Source of the DNA: Pseudomonadota bacterium
Lineage (GTDB): Bacteria > Bdellovibrionota > UBA1018
Direction of reading: 5' to 3'
Assembly (NCBI GenBank): GCA_027485695.1
Contig: JAIXQO010000004.1
Span: 506,408-570,407 of the forward strand
DNA length: 64,000 bases
Of this stretch, positions 17,827 to 26,948 are shown piece after piece. Both the position numbers and the translations under genes were made by a program. The notes under the pieces are model-generated. The model was not told the origin of the DNA and searched no databases. It worked only from the letters and a program-made list of their open reading frames with translations. Numbering within the stretch: the first letter of the stretch is position 1; every line of letters begins with the position of its first letter.

Positions 17827-19587
17827 CTACTTACCGATTTTTCCCGCGGATTTCGGAGAACCACCTTCTGGACCATCTGTGCTCTGTCCAGGATTCGATT
17901 CCCTTGCTTGGACGATTTTCAACTGCGCACAGGCCCTCGTTTCCAGGTCACCTCCCGGCGCTCCGGGGCCTTTGCAGTTTTTCTTCGCAAACGCGGATCC
18001 CATCTGATGAAGCCTATCACTTTGCAGGAAATCTGCATGATAGGTGCCGAGCTTCTTCTCTGCGTCGCCGCAGTTTTGGAAGCTTTTGCACTGGTATTCG
18101 TGTTCTGTGGTGTAATTCAAGAGCGCGTTTTGTATGCATGGCGCGACTTCACCAAGGTTTTCCATCTCGTCCATTCCAGTAAGACTACCGAGGATCCGTC
18201 CGCCCGTGCCGGCCCACTTCAATTTGCTTCGAAGGTCCTTAAAAGTGTTCAGAAAAATAGCTGCGCCATCCTTGCCGTACGTTGCCTCGAGACGTGCCTG
18301 CAATTCCTTATCAGACATTTTCTTGTGGTCGACCTTGGTGAGGTATCCAGCCAATACGATACCAGGATATTTTTTTGCCTTCTCATTCAGCACGATTTTG
18401 TCTTGAGCGTTGAGATCACTGACGTCATCGCCGACAAGACCAATAGAAGAAAGAAGCTTCACGTCGCCGGCCCTGATCCGGCCCATCAGGTACTGCGTGA
18501 CCAAAACTGAGTTTTTGTTCCAGTCCGCGGCGATATTCACTGGATCATCCGAAAAATCGATATCGGCAACCGGTTGGCTGGCAACTTTCATACGCTCGAC
18601 TACCCGCGAGTAATTGCCCATATTTTTTCTCGCCATGTCACAAACTCGCATAGCCCGGTAGAGAAGCGAGGTCATCCGCTCGACCTCGACTGCCTTGTTG
18701 GGAGCGAGTCCGTCTTGGATCATCTTACAGGTCAGGAAGCTCGATCCGTAAAGGTGGTAGTATTTATGCGGTAGCGTTGCGAGTGCCTTGGCCTCGGGAA
18801 TCCCGGGCGCTTGCTCTCGTGCGATCTGAGACCTGAGCGCCGATGATATCTCGAGTCCAGGAATGCCGCCTTGCCGAAAAAGATTCGATCCCTTCTGAGG
18901 ACAGGAGAAAGTACCGGAGATAGTCTGGGGTTGTTTCTTCAGGCAATCCTTGTCGACGGCAGCATAAATATTTTCGACGTCCTTACCCTCAAAACATACG
19001 CTCACATAATTTTCTTTGGGGTTCTCGACGTTGTCGTCATGACCGCAAATTCCGATCAATGAGATACAGAGATCCGGTTGGTTACCGCAGTACTTCGAAG
19101 CGGTTTTCCAAATGTCTCCGTTTTGTGAAGAAGAACCCAAGTCACTCGCTCCGGACCGACCGTATACTGCGGGATTCTTGTAGAATCGATAAGCGAGCGA
19201 CGAGATGCACGAAGGTGTTTTTTGGTGTTCATCTTGCAAATACTGCCTGAGTCCTTTATTGGACAATCCCACCTTGGAGGTGTTTGAATAGGCGGCCGGA
19301 TTAATTAGCGCGACGTAGTTTTTCACTGCGTTCGATTCGCCCTTTTTATCATCGCATCCCACGCCATTGCATAGGACGTTCGAGATCGTTCCCGCGAGCA
19401 TTCGCTCTTTCTTAGTTTCCTGTTGCTCGGGTGCCTTCTTAGAGTCGCAAGCACCGACGTAATAAACTCCCGGGGGGCCGACGACCGAGGTCTTGGTCGT
19501 ATCGCATTGGCCAGGGAAACGAACGCCGGCGGTCACTAACGATATCGGCGCCAGGACCACCAGTCCGATCAAAATCGAAATTTTCAT
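17827..19587 (-). CDS. Exported protein of unknown function (586 aa)
   Basis: I do not recognise a family. The N-terminus is a clear signal peptide (MKISILIGLVVLAPISLVTA). The mature part is hydrophilic and has many Cys residues in the first 250 and last 90 positions (for example SNVLCNGVGCDDKK and NCGDAEKK), suggesting periplasmic disulfides. The middle region is mostly helical in appearance. It is followed by lepA on the opposite strand 8 bp beyond its stop. It lies 3 bp downstream of the next upstream gene (19591-19962), so the two are likely co-expressed. Confidence 0.7.
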   Translation of the reverse strand: MKISILIGLVVLAPISLVTAGVRFPGQCDTTKTSVVGPPGVYYVGACDSKKAPEQQETKKERMLAGTISNVLCNGVGCDDKKGESNAVKNYVALINPAAYSNTSKVGLSNKGLRQYLQDEHQKTPSCISSLAYRFYKNPAVYGRSGASDLGSSSQNGDIWKTASKYCGNQPDLCISLIGICGHDDNVENPKENYVSVCFEGKDVENIYAAVDKDCLKKQPQTISGTFSCPQKGSNLFRQGGIPGLEISSALRSQIAREQAPGIPEAKALATLPHKYYHLYGSSFLTCKMIQDGLAPNKAVEVERMTSLLYRAMRVCDMARKNMGNYSRVVERMKVASQPVADIDFSDDPVNIAADWNKNSVLVTQYLMGRIRAGDVKLLSSIGLVGDDVSDLNAQDKIVLNEKAKKYPGIVLAGYLTKVDHKKMSDKELQARLEATYGKDGAAIFLNTFKDLRSKLKWAGTGGRILGSLTGMDEMENLGEVAPCIQNALLNYTTEHEYQCKSFQNCGDAEKKLGTYHADFLQSDRLHQMGSAFAKKNCKGPGAPGGDLETRACAQLKIVQARESNPGQSTDGPEGGSPKSAGKIGK

Positions 19588-19590
19588 CGT

Positions 19591-19962
19591 CTATTCCTCG
19601 ATCTCGCAGAAAATCTTTTCGACCTTACTTGCGCTCGTAGAAGCGACGCTGACCGAGAACCAGCTCATTCCGTTAGTCTGAATCTCCAATCCGCGCTGCT
19701 TAGACTCGAACGCGTTCAGGATCGGGCGGACTTGAATACTGTTCCACGGCCATACTTGCGCTATCTCTCGAGAATTTTGATCGATGATCTTGAAACTCGT
19801 CGACTCGGAACTTGTGACCGACTGAGAGAAGGGAATCAATTTTCCGGCGCGGGACTGCAGCGGCAAATCACCCGAGCAACTCATCGTCGTCGCGATCGAA
19901 TCAAATGCGCAGATCGAGAGACCGAAAACGCAGAATCCTAGGACACGCAAAAAAATGTTCAT
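19591..19962 (-). CDS. Small exported protein of unknown function (123 aa)
   Basis: A signal peptide (FLRVLGFCVFGLSICAFDSIA) is followed by about 100 residues with beta-strand-like alternation and two mature Cys (SCSGDL and IFCEIEE) that could pair. It has no recognisable family. Its stop lies 3 bp before the start of the 586-aa exported protein, so the two probably work together or are at least co-translated. Confidence 0.62.
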   Translation of the reverse strand: MNIFLRVLGFCVFGLSICAFDSIATTMSCSGDLPLQSRAGKLIPFSQSVTSSESTSFKIIDQNSREIAQVWPWNSIQVRPILNAFESKQRGLEIQTNGMSWFSVSVASTSASKVEKIFCEIEE

Positions 19963-20070
19963 CAGATAAAATGTAACAGTTTATTGCACTGTTCAAATTG
20001 GGCAAGACTTGCCGCCTTCGGGCGACTAGATTGACAAAATTTACCACTCAGTTGAGCCTAATAGACAACC

Positions 20071-20724
20071 GTGGCTAAATCCGAATCCAAACGCCTTATC
20101 CGCGACTACGTAATAGCGCTCTTTAGCGCGACCGTTGTCGCACTCCTGATCCGCACCTATTTCATCGAAGCTTACCGGATGCCTTCGCGAACCATGTCCC
20201 CGGCGATTGAGTCCGGAGATACGCTATTCGTCAGTAAATGGAACTACCGCGAATCGACAACCGCCGACCTCCACTACGGCGACATCCTCGTATTCAAGTT
20301 TCCGAACGACGACCGAATCTACGTCAAACGGATCGTCGGACTGCCAGGCGATATCGTTCACGTTCAGAACGGTGTACTCTCACTCAACCAAGTTCCCCGC
20401 ACCGCCTACCGAGACTCCAATGAACTCTGTGGGACAGAAACGCTTCCTAACGAAAAAGGCTATCCGATCTGTCGGGAGCCTCCCGTTTTCAGCCTTGCCG
20501 ACCAAGTCACCCTCAAAAAAGACGAATACTACGCTCTCAGCGACCTCCGCTCCGTTCCGAACGACATGAAACGAACGCAGATGAGCGGCATTGTAAGGCC
20601 AGAAAATGTGATCGGCCGCGCGATTCTGATTTGGTTAAGCTTCCAACCACGCACGCAGTCGGTACCCGGCGGTGATTGGTTCCAGCGCATCCGGTTCGAC
20701 CGAATCTTTAAGAAGATTCAATAG
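20071..20724 (+). CDS. lepB: Signal peptidase I homologue with Thr at the catalytic Ser position
   Basis: This is an S26 signal peptidase of 217 residues with one N-terminal TM anchor (VIALFSATVVALLIRTYF). The catalytic-Ser box reads MPSRTMSPAIESGD: the residue aligned to the nucleophile Ser (PSGSM in the family) is Thr41. The general-base Lys is present (IYVKRIVGLPGD, Lys86). The last conserved box is degenerate, SDLRSVPNDMKR instead of GDNRxxSxDSR. It may be inactive, a Thr-dependent variant, or specialised. The start is GTG 20071. Confidence 0.82.
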   Translation: MAKSESKRLIRDYVIALFSATVVALLIRTYFIEAYRMPSRTMSPAIESGDTLFVSKWNYRESTTADLHYGDILVFKFPNDDRIYVKRIVGLPGDIVHVQNGVLSLNQVPRTAYRDSNELCGTETLPNEKGYPICREPPVFSLADQVTLKKDEYYALSDLRSVPNDMKRTQMSGIVRPENVIGRAILIWLSFQPRTQSVPGGDWFQRIRFDRIFKKIQ

Positions 20725-20740
20725 CCGACCGCTCATCTAC

Positions 20741-21835
20741 TCAGTTTGATGGCACATTGACCGGCGCCAACTCTCCGGGCGTAACGGAATACGCATTTCG
20801 GATCGCGGGAGCTTTCTTGGGCATTCTAGGTCGTTTTACTTCGGCACGCACAACGAACGTGAGAATCGGCTCTCCGTTTTCGTCACGACTGAGCAACTGA
20901 TCAAACGCGACCCATCCTTGAGTTTCTGTTTCGGCCACCTGGTTTCGAACCGACGGATGTATTTTGCTGCTCGTTTTGATCTCAAACGGACGATAGATCT
21001 TAAAAAACAAACCGCGCGAGTCCCAATTCTCTTGCATACGAAATGCGCTTCTCGAAACTTCGTTCGCCAATCCATGATTCCAGAGCTGGGTCACCATACC
21101 CATCCGTGGTTTGTATTGCCACGAATCGAATGCCCATGCGCCTGTCGAAGTCGCGTCGGAGTTCACGAACGCGTTGACCTTGGTTTTCAAGGCATCGAAT
21201 CGTCCATCCGTCGAACGAAGATAGAGAAACAAATCGATCGGCTCCGAAACAATGAAATTCATCCCGGTCCAAACGAGGATCAAATCACCCAAATCGAATT
21301 CAAAGCCGACAGATTTCGCTAGCAAAGAAATCGCAGAAACCCCCAGTGAAATGACATTGTTTGAAAATCGTTTAAACACGATCATACGTCGATCCGGAGT
21401 ATTGACGAAATTTTGGGCGGTTGCGGAAATCTCATCAATATCTTGATAGAAATCGAGGATTTCTTTTTTTCCCTTGATCTCAAATGCGTCCAGGATTCGT
21501 TCCTTGGATAGATCGGCTCCTTCGGGATTTTTCGCAAACAATTCGATACCGTAGAGTTCAGAACGCATTTTACTCAGCTGATTTGCGGAAATATTTTTGG
21601 AACTGACAGAAAGGTCCGCGACACCTGCTCCTGGGGTTTCCCATCCCGTGGTATCACCTCGATGCGCGCGCATTCTCCAAAGCGCGGCATCCCTCACCTG
21701 AGCTTGCTGAGACTTGATGGAGGTGTATTGTTTGGCCGCTAACAGCGTCGCCGCACAAGTCATATTTTTAGGGGCCGCCTCTCCGATCACCGGAGAAATG
21801 AAGAGAGCGACGAGAATCAGGAACCTGAGCTTCAT
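20741..21835 (-). CDS. Exported protein of unknown function (364 aa)
   Basis: A signal peptide (MKLRFLILVALFISPVIGEA) is followed by a mature domain of about 345 residues with one early Cys. A moderately hydrophobic stretch (NNVISLGVSAISLLAKSVGFEF, then LVWTGMNFIV) lies in the middle. No family is recognised. ATG 21835 has AAAGAG upstream and fits the signal peptide better than the in-frame start at 21898. The C-terminus is Pro/Arg/Lys-rich (VKRPRMPKKAP). It is convergent with the signal peptidase homologue. Confidence 0.65.
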   Translation of the reverse strand: MKLRFLILVALFISPVIGEAAPKNMTCAATLLAAKQYTSIKSQQAQVRDAALWRMRAHRGDTTGWETPGAGVADLSVSSKNISANQLSKMRSELYGIELFAKNPEGADLSKERILDAFEIKGKKEILDFYQDIDEISATAQNFVNTPDRRMIVFKRFSNNVISLGVSAISLLAKSVGFEFDLGDLILVWTGMNFIVSEPIDLFLYLRSTDGRFDALKTKVNAFVNSDATSTGAWAFDSWQYKPRMGMVTQLWNHGLANEVSRSAFRMQENWDSRGLFFKIYRPFEIKTSSKIHPSVRNQVAETETQGWVAFDQLLSRDENGEPILTFVVRAEVKRPRMPKKAPAIRNAYSVTPGELAPVNVPSN

Positions 21836-21999
21836 CTCTTTAGATTTCAATAAAAAGGCGAAATAATCTAGCGACGGTAAACAGTCACTCACCGTCAATC
21901 ACCCGACACAGAAGAAAGTATTTCTTTGATTCGAACCCCTATCCACTCCACAACCGCTCGCGCTATATTTATTACTCAAAACCTATTTAGGAGATAGCC

Positions 22000-22614
22000 A
22001 TGTCACCGAACCGCCTTGGTTTAATCACCGTACTTGCTCTGATTCCATTTTTCTCCGGTTGTTCTTCTGCCCCGACAAATACTGAATACAAACCCGACCG
22101 CGTCGTCGGACGCATGGACGAACTGGACTCGCGCCCGAACTGGGTGACGGAATCCACGAGCGTCCAAGAAAAAGACGGCAAACTGCAGTTCATCGGCGTT
22201 TCCGAGGTTCCAGGCGACAGCCGCGTTCAGGCGGCTTTCAAAATGTCGGACGCGAGCGCTCGCGGCTACGTCGTGAACAAGATCGAGACGAGCGTGCTCA
22301 AAGTCGTCGAGTCATCTGACACCGGCCTCAGCATGGAAGACCAGAGCCTCCAGTCCCTGATCCAGGAAGTGAGCAAGAGTTCACTCAAAAACATCGACGT
22401 GAAATCCCGCTATTGGGAAAAAGTTGCACGCACCTCAAGCGGCGGATCCGAATCATTGGTGCTCAAGACGTTTAGCTTGATTGAGATCCCGACCCAAGAA
22501 ATGAAAAACCTTCTGACCTCGGCTATCGAGTCTCCTAAGACCCAAGTGAAATCCGATCTACGAAATCGCCTCAAAACCGCGATCGACAGTGGCTGGGGCG
22601 CCGAAGATCTATGA
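22000..22614 (+). CDS. LPP20-like lipoprotein
   Basis: This is a 204-residue lipoprotein with lipobox FFSGC (Cys about 21). The PNWV start of the mature domain and the internal FIGVSEVPGDSRVQAAFKMSDASARGYVV segment match the LPP20/FlgT-like pattern (W...GxG......A...A...AR). AGGAG lies 8 bp before ATG 22000, and an AT-rich stretch upstream probably holds the promoter. It is the first gene of a three-gene set joined by 4-bp overlaps. Envelope function is unknown. Confidence 0.72.
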   Translation: MSPNRLGLITVLALIPFFSGCSSAPTNTEYKPDRVVGRMDELDSRPNWVTESTSVQEKDGKLQFIGVSEVPGDSRVQAAFKMSDASARGYVVNKIETSVLKVVESSDTGLSMEDQSLQSLIQEVSKSSLKNIDVKSRYWEKVARTSSGGSESLVLKTFSLIEIPTQEMKNLLTSAIESPKTQVKSDLRNRLKTAIDSGWGAEDL

Positions 22615-23786
22615 TCACTGGACGAGTCTGTCGCGCACTCCTCGCGTTCGTATTAAGCATCACCTCCACTTCGGCTATTGCTACCGATGAAAAACCGTCT
22701 TGGTTCAAATCGGACTATAAGTCGGCACTCGAGTGGGGATTCTACTGCGAATCGACCGGGAAAACCGAGACCGAGGCACTTGCTTCGGCTCGCGCACAGT
22801 GCTCGTCCAAAATCTGTCTCTTGTTCGGGGTCGAGGTGGACTATAAATCCGTCTCGACCGAGGACCTCAAGAATGCCTCAATTACCACGCAGACCATCGA
22901 GCGCTGTCCGAACGTGCGTGTTGTCGGACGCATCGAAAAGAAAAAATCGGTGGAATGCTCCGATGACAGCTGCTCCGGTTACGTTTATCAGCTCTATCCT
23001 AAATCCGAATACGACCGCGAATACGAACGACTGAACCGTCCCGCCATCTCTCCCAGCATCGAAAAAACCATCGTGATTCGCGAAGGCAACTCTACTTTTC
23101 AAGATCCGAAACGTTGCCTGGAATCGCTCGGCAAGTATGCTTCGGTTCGCGGAGAATCCTCCAAGAATCAAGACGAGCGCCTCTCGGCCCTGAACGACGG
23201 GGCCACCCAGTGCAAGGAACTGGATTACCGGGATACCAACCTCGCCGGCCTCTTCCTAAAAGAATTCCTGCGCTCCGTCTCTAGCCGTTCGATGTCAACG
23301 CAAATGGCAATGAACGGGATTCTGACCGAATATCCCGCCATTCTGGATCGGATCACTGCGCTTCAGAAATTTGAAACGGAGCTCAAGGCCTCCGCCGTTA
23401 CCGCACCTCTGCTCATTGCGTTCATCACCGAGCACTATGATGCGCTCTTCGGGAACCGGGGCCCGGTCGACGATTACCTCAAAGAACTGAAAACTTGTGC
23501 GCAGACCCGGAAACTGTTCGAGATGTGGCCACGCGGCTACACCCAGAATCTCCAGGTCTGTCGCAAAAGCACGGATAGACCGGGCGAGGTCTGCTCGTCA
23601 CTCGACTACATCATGATGAAAGCCAAGTTCATTGGCTGCGAATGCAACCGACTGGCTCCGGCGTCCGCTCAAGATTGTTTTCGTTCACTCATGACCTATG
23701 TGGATCAACTCTGCTCAGGAGACGCTAAGTCCTGCGCAGCTGGCGTCGAAAAATACCTCAAAGAAAACGGAATGATTCGAAAATGA
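22611..23786 (+). CDS. Exported protein with an LPP20-like N-terminal domain
   Basis: This is a 391-residue exported protein (signal peptide ALLAFVLSITSTSAIA). Residues 25-125 again look like an LPP20-type repeat (PSWFK, EWGFYCESTGKTETEALASARAQCSSKICLLFG), now with Cys pairs. The C-terminal half is Cys-rich (CRKSTDRPGEVCSSL, GCECNRLAPASAQDC, LCSGDAKSCAAG), suggesting a disulfide-bonded periplasmic domain. It overlaps its neighbours by 4 bp on each side. No known name. Confidence 0.68.
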   Translation: MITGRVCRALLAFVLSITSTSAIATDEKPSWFKSDYKSALEWGFYCESTGKTETEALASARAQCSSKICLLFGVEVDYKSVSTEDLKNASITTQTIERCPNVRVVGRIEKKKSVECSDDSCSGYVYQLYPKSEYDREYERLNRPAISPSIEKTIVIREGNSTFQDPKRCLESLGKYASVRGESSKNQDERLSALNDGATQCKELDYRDTNLAGLFLKEFLRSVSSRSMSTQMAMNGILTEYPAILDRITALQKFETELKASAVTAPLLIAFITEHYDALFGNRGPVDDYLKELKTCAQTRKLFEMWPRGYTQNLQVCRKSTDRPGEVCSSLDYIMMKAKFIGCECNRLAPASAQDCFRSLMTYVDQLCSGDAKSCAAGVEKYLKENGMIRK

Positions 23787-24646
23787 AAAAATCACTGATA
23801 CTCGTCCTCGTAGCTACGACTTGGTTTTCCGGCTCTGCTTATGCCTCCTGCGCCGAGAAAATCACGATCTCCGAGGCCAGTCAGACCATCGACGACACCA
23901 TCGCCGCTACTACTGCCTGCGAAGCGGAAAAAGCCAAAACCGCGCGACCTTGGATTCAGCTGGGCACGCTCTACTTCCAAGACAAGCAAAATGAGAAAGC
24001 GATCCAACAGTTCGAGATCGCACTTAAAAAAGAACCCGGTCTCCCGCTCGCTTACATGAATCTTTGCGCCGCACATTCGGAGCTCAAACAACAAGACGAA
24101 GCAATTGCGGCGTGCAAAAAAGGTTTGGAATCGATCAAAAAAGGCGCCGCTTCGAAATCCGGCTGGGAAGCGAAACTCGAGTATAATTTAGCGTTCGCGT
24201 ATTTCAGAAAAGCAGCTTTCGCGAGCGACACCAGTGATCGTAGTGCCGAGCCTCACTTCAAACGCGTTCAAGAACTCGCGCCCCAGATCGCACAAACTTA
24301 TTTCTTCTTGGGCTACTACCGCGAATACTTAGATCAAAAAATCGACGAAGCACGCGCTCTCTACAAAAAAGGCTGTGACCTAGGAGATCCTCAGGCATGT
24401 GGCGCTCTAGAAAAAATTGCCTCCGCTCCGGCCGTGGCCCCAGCGCAGCCAAAAAAAATCGCGAGCGGCTTTATCACGGGCGATGAGAAGAAACTCAAAG
24501 AACAACTCATCAACGCCTACGTCAAAAAAGGCCTCGCAAAACCCGACGCCGAAAAAACGATCAATCAGATCTACGAATCACTTTCGGCCCTGGATCGAAA
24601 CCAACGAATGGAGTCCCTCAAGTCCATGCTCGACGCGATGAAGTAG
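23783..24646 (+). CDS. Exported TPR-repeat protein
   Basis: This is a 287-residue exported protein (signal peptide KSLILVLVATTWFSGSAYA). It has three to four tetratricopeptide repeats (RPWIQLGTLYFQDKQNEKAIQQFEIALKKEP, then LAYMNLCAAHSELKQQDEAIAACKKGL) plus a Sel1-like YKKGCDLGDPQACGAL. The helical C-terminus is Lys-rich. TPR proteins of this sort scaffold envelope complexes, so a role with the two LPP20-like proteins encoded just upstream is likely but unproven. Confidence 0.75.
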   Translation: MKKSLILVLVATTWFSGSAYASCAEKITISEASQTIDDTIAATTACEAEKAKTARPWIQLGTLYFQDKQNEKAIQQFEIALKKEPGLPLAYMNLCAAHSELKQQDEAIAACKKGLESIKKGAASKSGWEAKLEYNLAFAYFRKAAFASDTSDRSAEPHFKRVQELAPQIAQTYFFLGYYREYLDQKIDEARALYKKGCDLGDPQACGALEKIASAPAVAPAQPKKIASGFITGDEKKLKEQLINAYVKKGLAKPDAEKTINQIYESLSALDRNQRMESLKSMLDAMK

Positions 24647-24817
24647 AGTGGGACAGGACCTTTGTTTTGATCACTTGCATCTAAAGTCATAGCAGCGCGT
24701 TGTTTATATAAAATCGCAAAACAGGCCTAGAAATGCGTAATTTACGTCATTTTTGCAGCATGGCGACATTTGGGAAACTTGACACCGATTTGCGGATTCA
24801 ATAACCACACGCGCACC

Positions 24818-25768
24818 ATGAAATTAAAATCACTCGTTTTAGGTTTTGTTTTCTTTCAGTCCGCGCTCGCTTCGGCCGCGCTTCCGATCCCAGATTCTTC
24901 GTTCATTCTCGACATCACTCAAGACCGCTACCAAATCGGCGACGTCTGGGGCAAAGAGCCTGTCACTCCGCAAATGTTCGCACAATTTAACCCAGCGTTT
25001 CGCGCCGGCGCCCAAGCAACCGCATTCATGGGCGGACCATTCGGAGGCGGAGCAACCGCATTCTATCTCGGTCAGTTCGGCGGTAAGCACCTCGTCGGTA
25101 CTAACTACCACGTTGCTAAATCTGTGGGCTGCGCTCGCCTCAAATTCCAATACCTCGCTCCTACAGAACAGATCATTCGCTGCGATCACATCATTGGTCA
25201 GTGGTCGGACGTTGATTTCGCGCTCGTTCAAATCAGTCCAACGCCTGCCCAGGAGCAACTGCTCGCTGGCAAAGGACTCCAAATCGACTGGTATGCTGAT
25301 CTCGCATACGGTTTCGACCTCCTGACTTTTGGCTACGGAACTGCATACAATCCGGGCCAACAGAACCTGATGGTCAACGCCGACAACGATTGCCACGCTT
25401 TCTCGGCGGCAAACGATTTTCGTTTCATCCCGGACCCGGACCAACTCAACCCATCTGATTACCTGACCTGGTCGTTTGCATTTGGCTGCGACATTTCTCA
25501 CGGAGACTCGGGCTCTGCACTCCTCGATCGCCGCACGGGACGTTTCGTGGGAATCGCCTGGACGGGCGTCATCCCGAAAAACCCACGCGTTCGTAACCGC
25601 GCGTTTCTTGATTCACTTCGTGGAAACAGTCCGGAAGTGTGGACGGACCTGTCGTACGGCGTTCCAGCCCGCAAGATCGGCGAATTCCTCGACCAGATCA
25701 CCCGCGGAACGACCCTTCGTCCGGATGACGTGGACGCCGTTCGCCGCTTCTTGAGCAATAATCCGTAG
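24818..25768 (+). CDS. Secreted trypsin-like serine protease
   Basis: This is a 316-residue chymotrypsin-fold protease exported by a signal peptide (LKSLVLGFVFFQSALASA). The catalytic triad can be read: His98 in GTNYHVA, Asp133 in SDVDFALVQ and Ser231 in SHGDSGSALLD. Cys residues near His and Ser (C105, C122, C192, C224) may form disulfides. ATG 24818 fits the signal peptide better than the in-frame start at 24770. It is transcribed alone, with a strong hairpin at 25793-25826 beyond the stop. Confidence 0.85.
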   Translation: MKLKSLVLGFVFFQSALASAALPIPDSSFILDITQDRYQIGDVWGKEPVTPQMFAQFNPAFRAGAQATAFMGGPFGGGATAFYLGQFGGKHLVGTNYHVAKSVGCARLKFQYLAPTEQIIRCDHIIGQWSDVDFALVQISPTPAQEQLLAGKGLQIDWYADLAYGFDLLTFGYGTAYNPGQQNLMVNADNDCHAFSAANDFRFIPDPDQLNPSDYLTWSFAFGCDISHGDSGSALLDRRTGRFVGIAWTGVIPKNPRVRNRAFLDSLRGNSPEVWTDLSYGVPARKIGEFLDQITRGTTLRPDDVDAVRRFLSNNP

Positions 25769-25792
25769 TTTGTAGTTCCTTTTCGTTCGCAT

Positions 25793-25826
25793 CAGGCCCT
25801 TGTCCGGAACACCGGGCAGGGGCCTG
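25793..25826 (+). terminator. 15-bp GC-rich hairpin after the serine protease gene
   Basis: CAGGCCCTTGTCCGG (25793-25807) pairs along its whole length, with two G-U pairs, with CCGGGCAGGGGCCTG (25812-25826) around a 4-nt loop. It lies 25 bp after a stop codon. No long U tract follows (AAATTTATG), so termination efficiency is uncertain. Confidence 0.5.
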
Positions 25827-26000
25827 AAATTTATGACTCTGCTCCCACCTCTTACCCGCAGTCGTTCCTCCCCAAAACAACACACCAGGCCAGCTTCTAA
25901 TTTCTCCGGGTTTTCCTGAAGGAATCATTGACAGAATCGTCACAAACCTTCAGTAAGAGACAGGCCCCCTTTTATACCAAAAAATGCCGACTCGGAGCTT

Positions 26001-26948
26001 ATGAGACACCTTCTGGAAGCCGCTCATCTTAGCCGCGAAGAAATTCGCTCGATCTTCGACACCGCCCGCGCTTTTGGCCCAAAAATTCGCAATGATGAGT
26101 CGATTCCGCTCCTTCAGGGCAAAGCGATCGTCAACCTGTTCTACGAAAACTCGACTCGCACGCGCAGCAGCTTCGAGGTCGCCATTCGGAAACTCGGCGG
26201 CGTCGCCATGAATTTCGCCGCTTCGACCTCGAGCGCGGCCAAAGGCGAAACCTTGATTGATACCGCCCGGAATTTAGAAGCCATGCGCCCTCACGCGATC
26301 GTCGTGAGACACGCGTCCGCGGGCAGCCCCTATTTTCTCACCAAATATGTTTCAGTCCCCGTCATCAACGCCGGTGACGGATTCCACGAGCATCCGACCC
26401 AAGGCCTGCTCGATGCGCTCACCATCGAAGAAAAACTCGGCACCCTCGAGGGCAAGCGGGTCGTGATCTTGGGCGACATCGCACACTCCCGCGTGGCTCG
26501 TTCGAACATCCACATCTTGAAAAAACTTGGCGCATCAGTCGCCGTTTGCGCCCCCCCAACGCTCCTTCCGCCAAAACCGGAAACACTCGGAGTCGATTAC
26601 GCCTACCGCCCCGAAGAACTCCTACCAGATGCGGATGTCGTGATGGCGCTCAGAATCCAGCTCGAACGTCAGAATAGAATGCAGATTCCTTCGATCCGCG
26701 AATACTCGGCGTTCTGGGGAATGAATCAAGCACGCGCGGCCCTACTGAAACCCGGTTGCATCATCTTGCACCCTGGGCCGATCAATCGCGGCGTCGAACT
26801 CGACACTGAACTCGCCGACGGACCTCGTTCGGTGATCCTCGATCAAGTCGCAAACGGCGTATTGATCCGTATGGCAGTCCTCGCAAAACTCGTGGTGCCC
26901 GAAGCGACCGCCGAATGGCTCAAGAAAAACGGAGGCAACCGCGCATGA
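26001..26948 (+). CDS. pyrB: Aspartate carbamoyltransferase, catalytic subunit
   Basis: This enzyme joins carbamoyl phosphate and aspartate in the first committed step of pyrimidine synthesis. Its 315 residues match the family. The carbamoyl-phosphate motif STRTRSSFE and the HPTQGLLDALTI and MNQARAALL stretches are intact. The gene heads a pyrB-pyrC-carA operon with 4-bp overlaps; no pyrI is present. A TTGACA at 25928-25933 may be part of the promoter, but its -10 partner is poor. Confidence 0.96.
   Translation: MRHLLEAAHLSREEIRSIFDTARAFGPKIRNDESIPLLQGKAIVNLFYENSTRTRSSFEVAIRKLGGVAMNFAASTSSAAKGETLIDTARNLEAMRPHAIVVRHASAGSPYFLTKYVSVPVINAGDGFHEHPTQGLLDALTIEEKLGTLEGKRVVILGDIAHSRVARSNIHILKKLGASVAVCAPPTLLPPKPETLGVDYAYRPEELLPDADVVMALRIQLERQNRMQIPSIREYSAFWGMNQARAALLKPGCIILHPGPINRGVELDTELADGPRSVILDQVANGVLIRMAVLAKLVVPEATAEWLKKNGGNRA

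Noticed and set aside
25984-26004. Six-codon leader peptide before pyrB
   Set aside because: The tiny frame overlaps the pyrB start, but there is no pyrimidine-type attenuator behind it; chance is likely.
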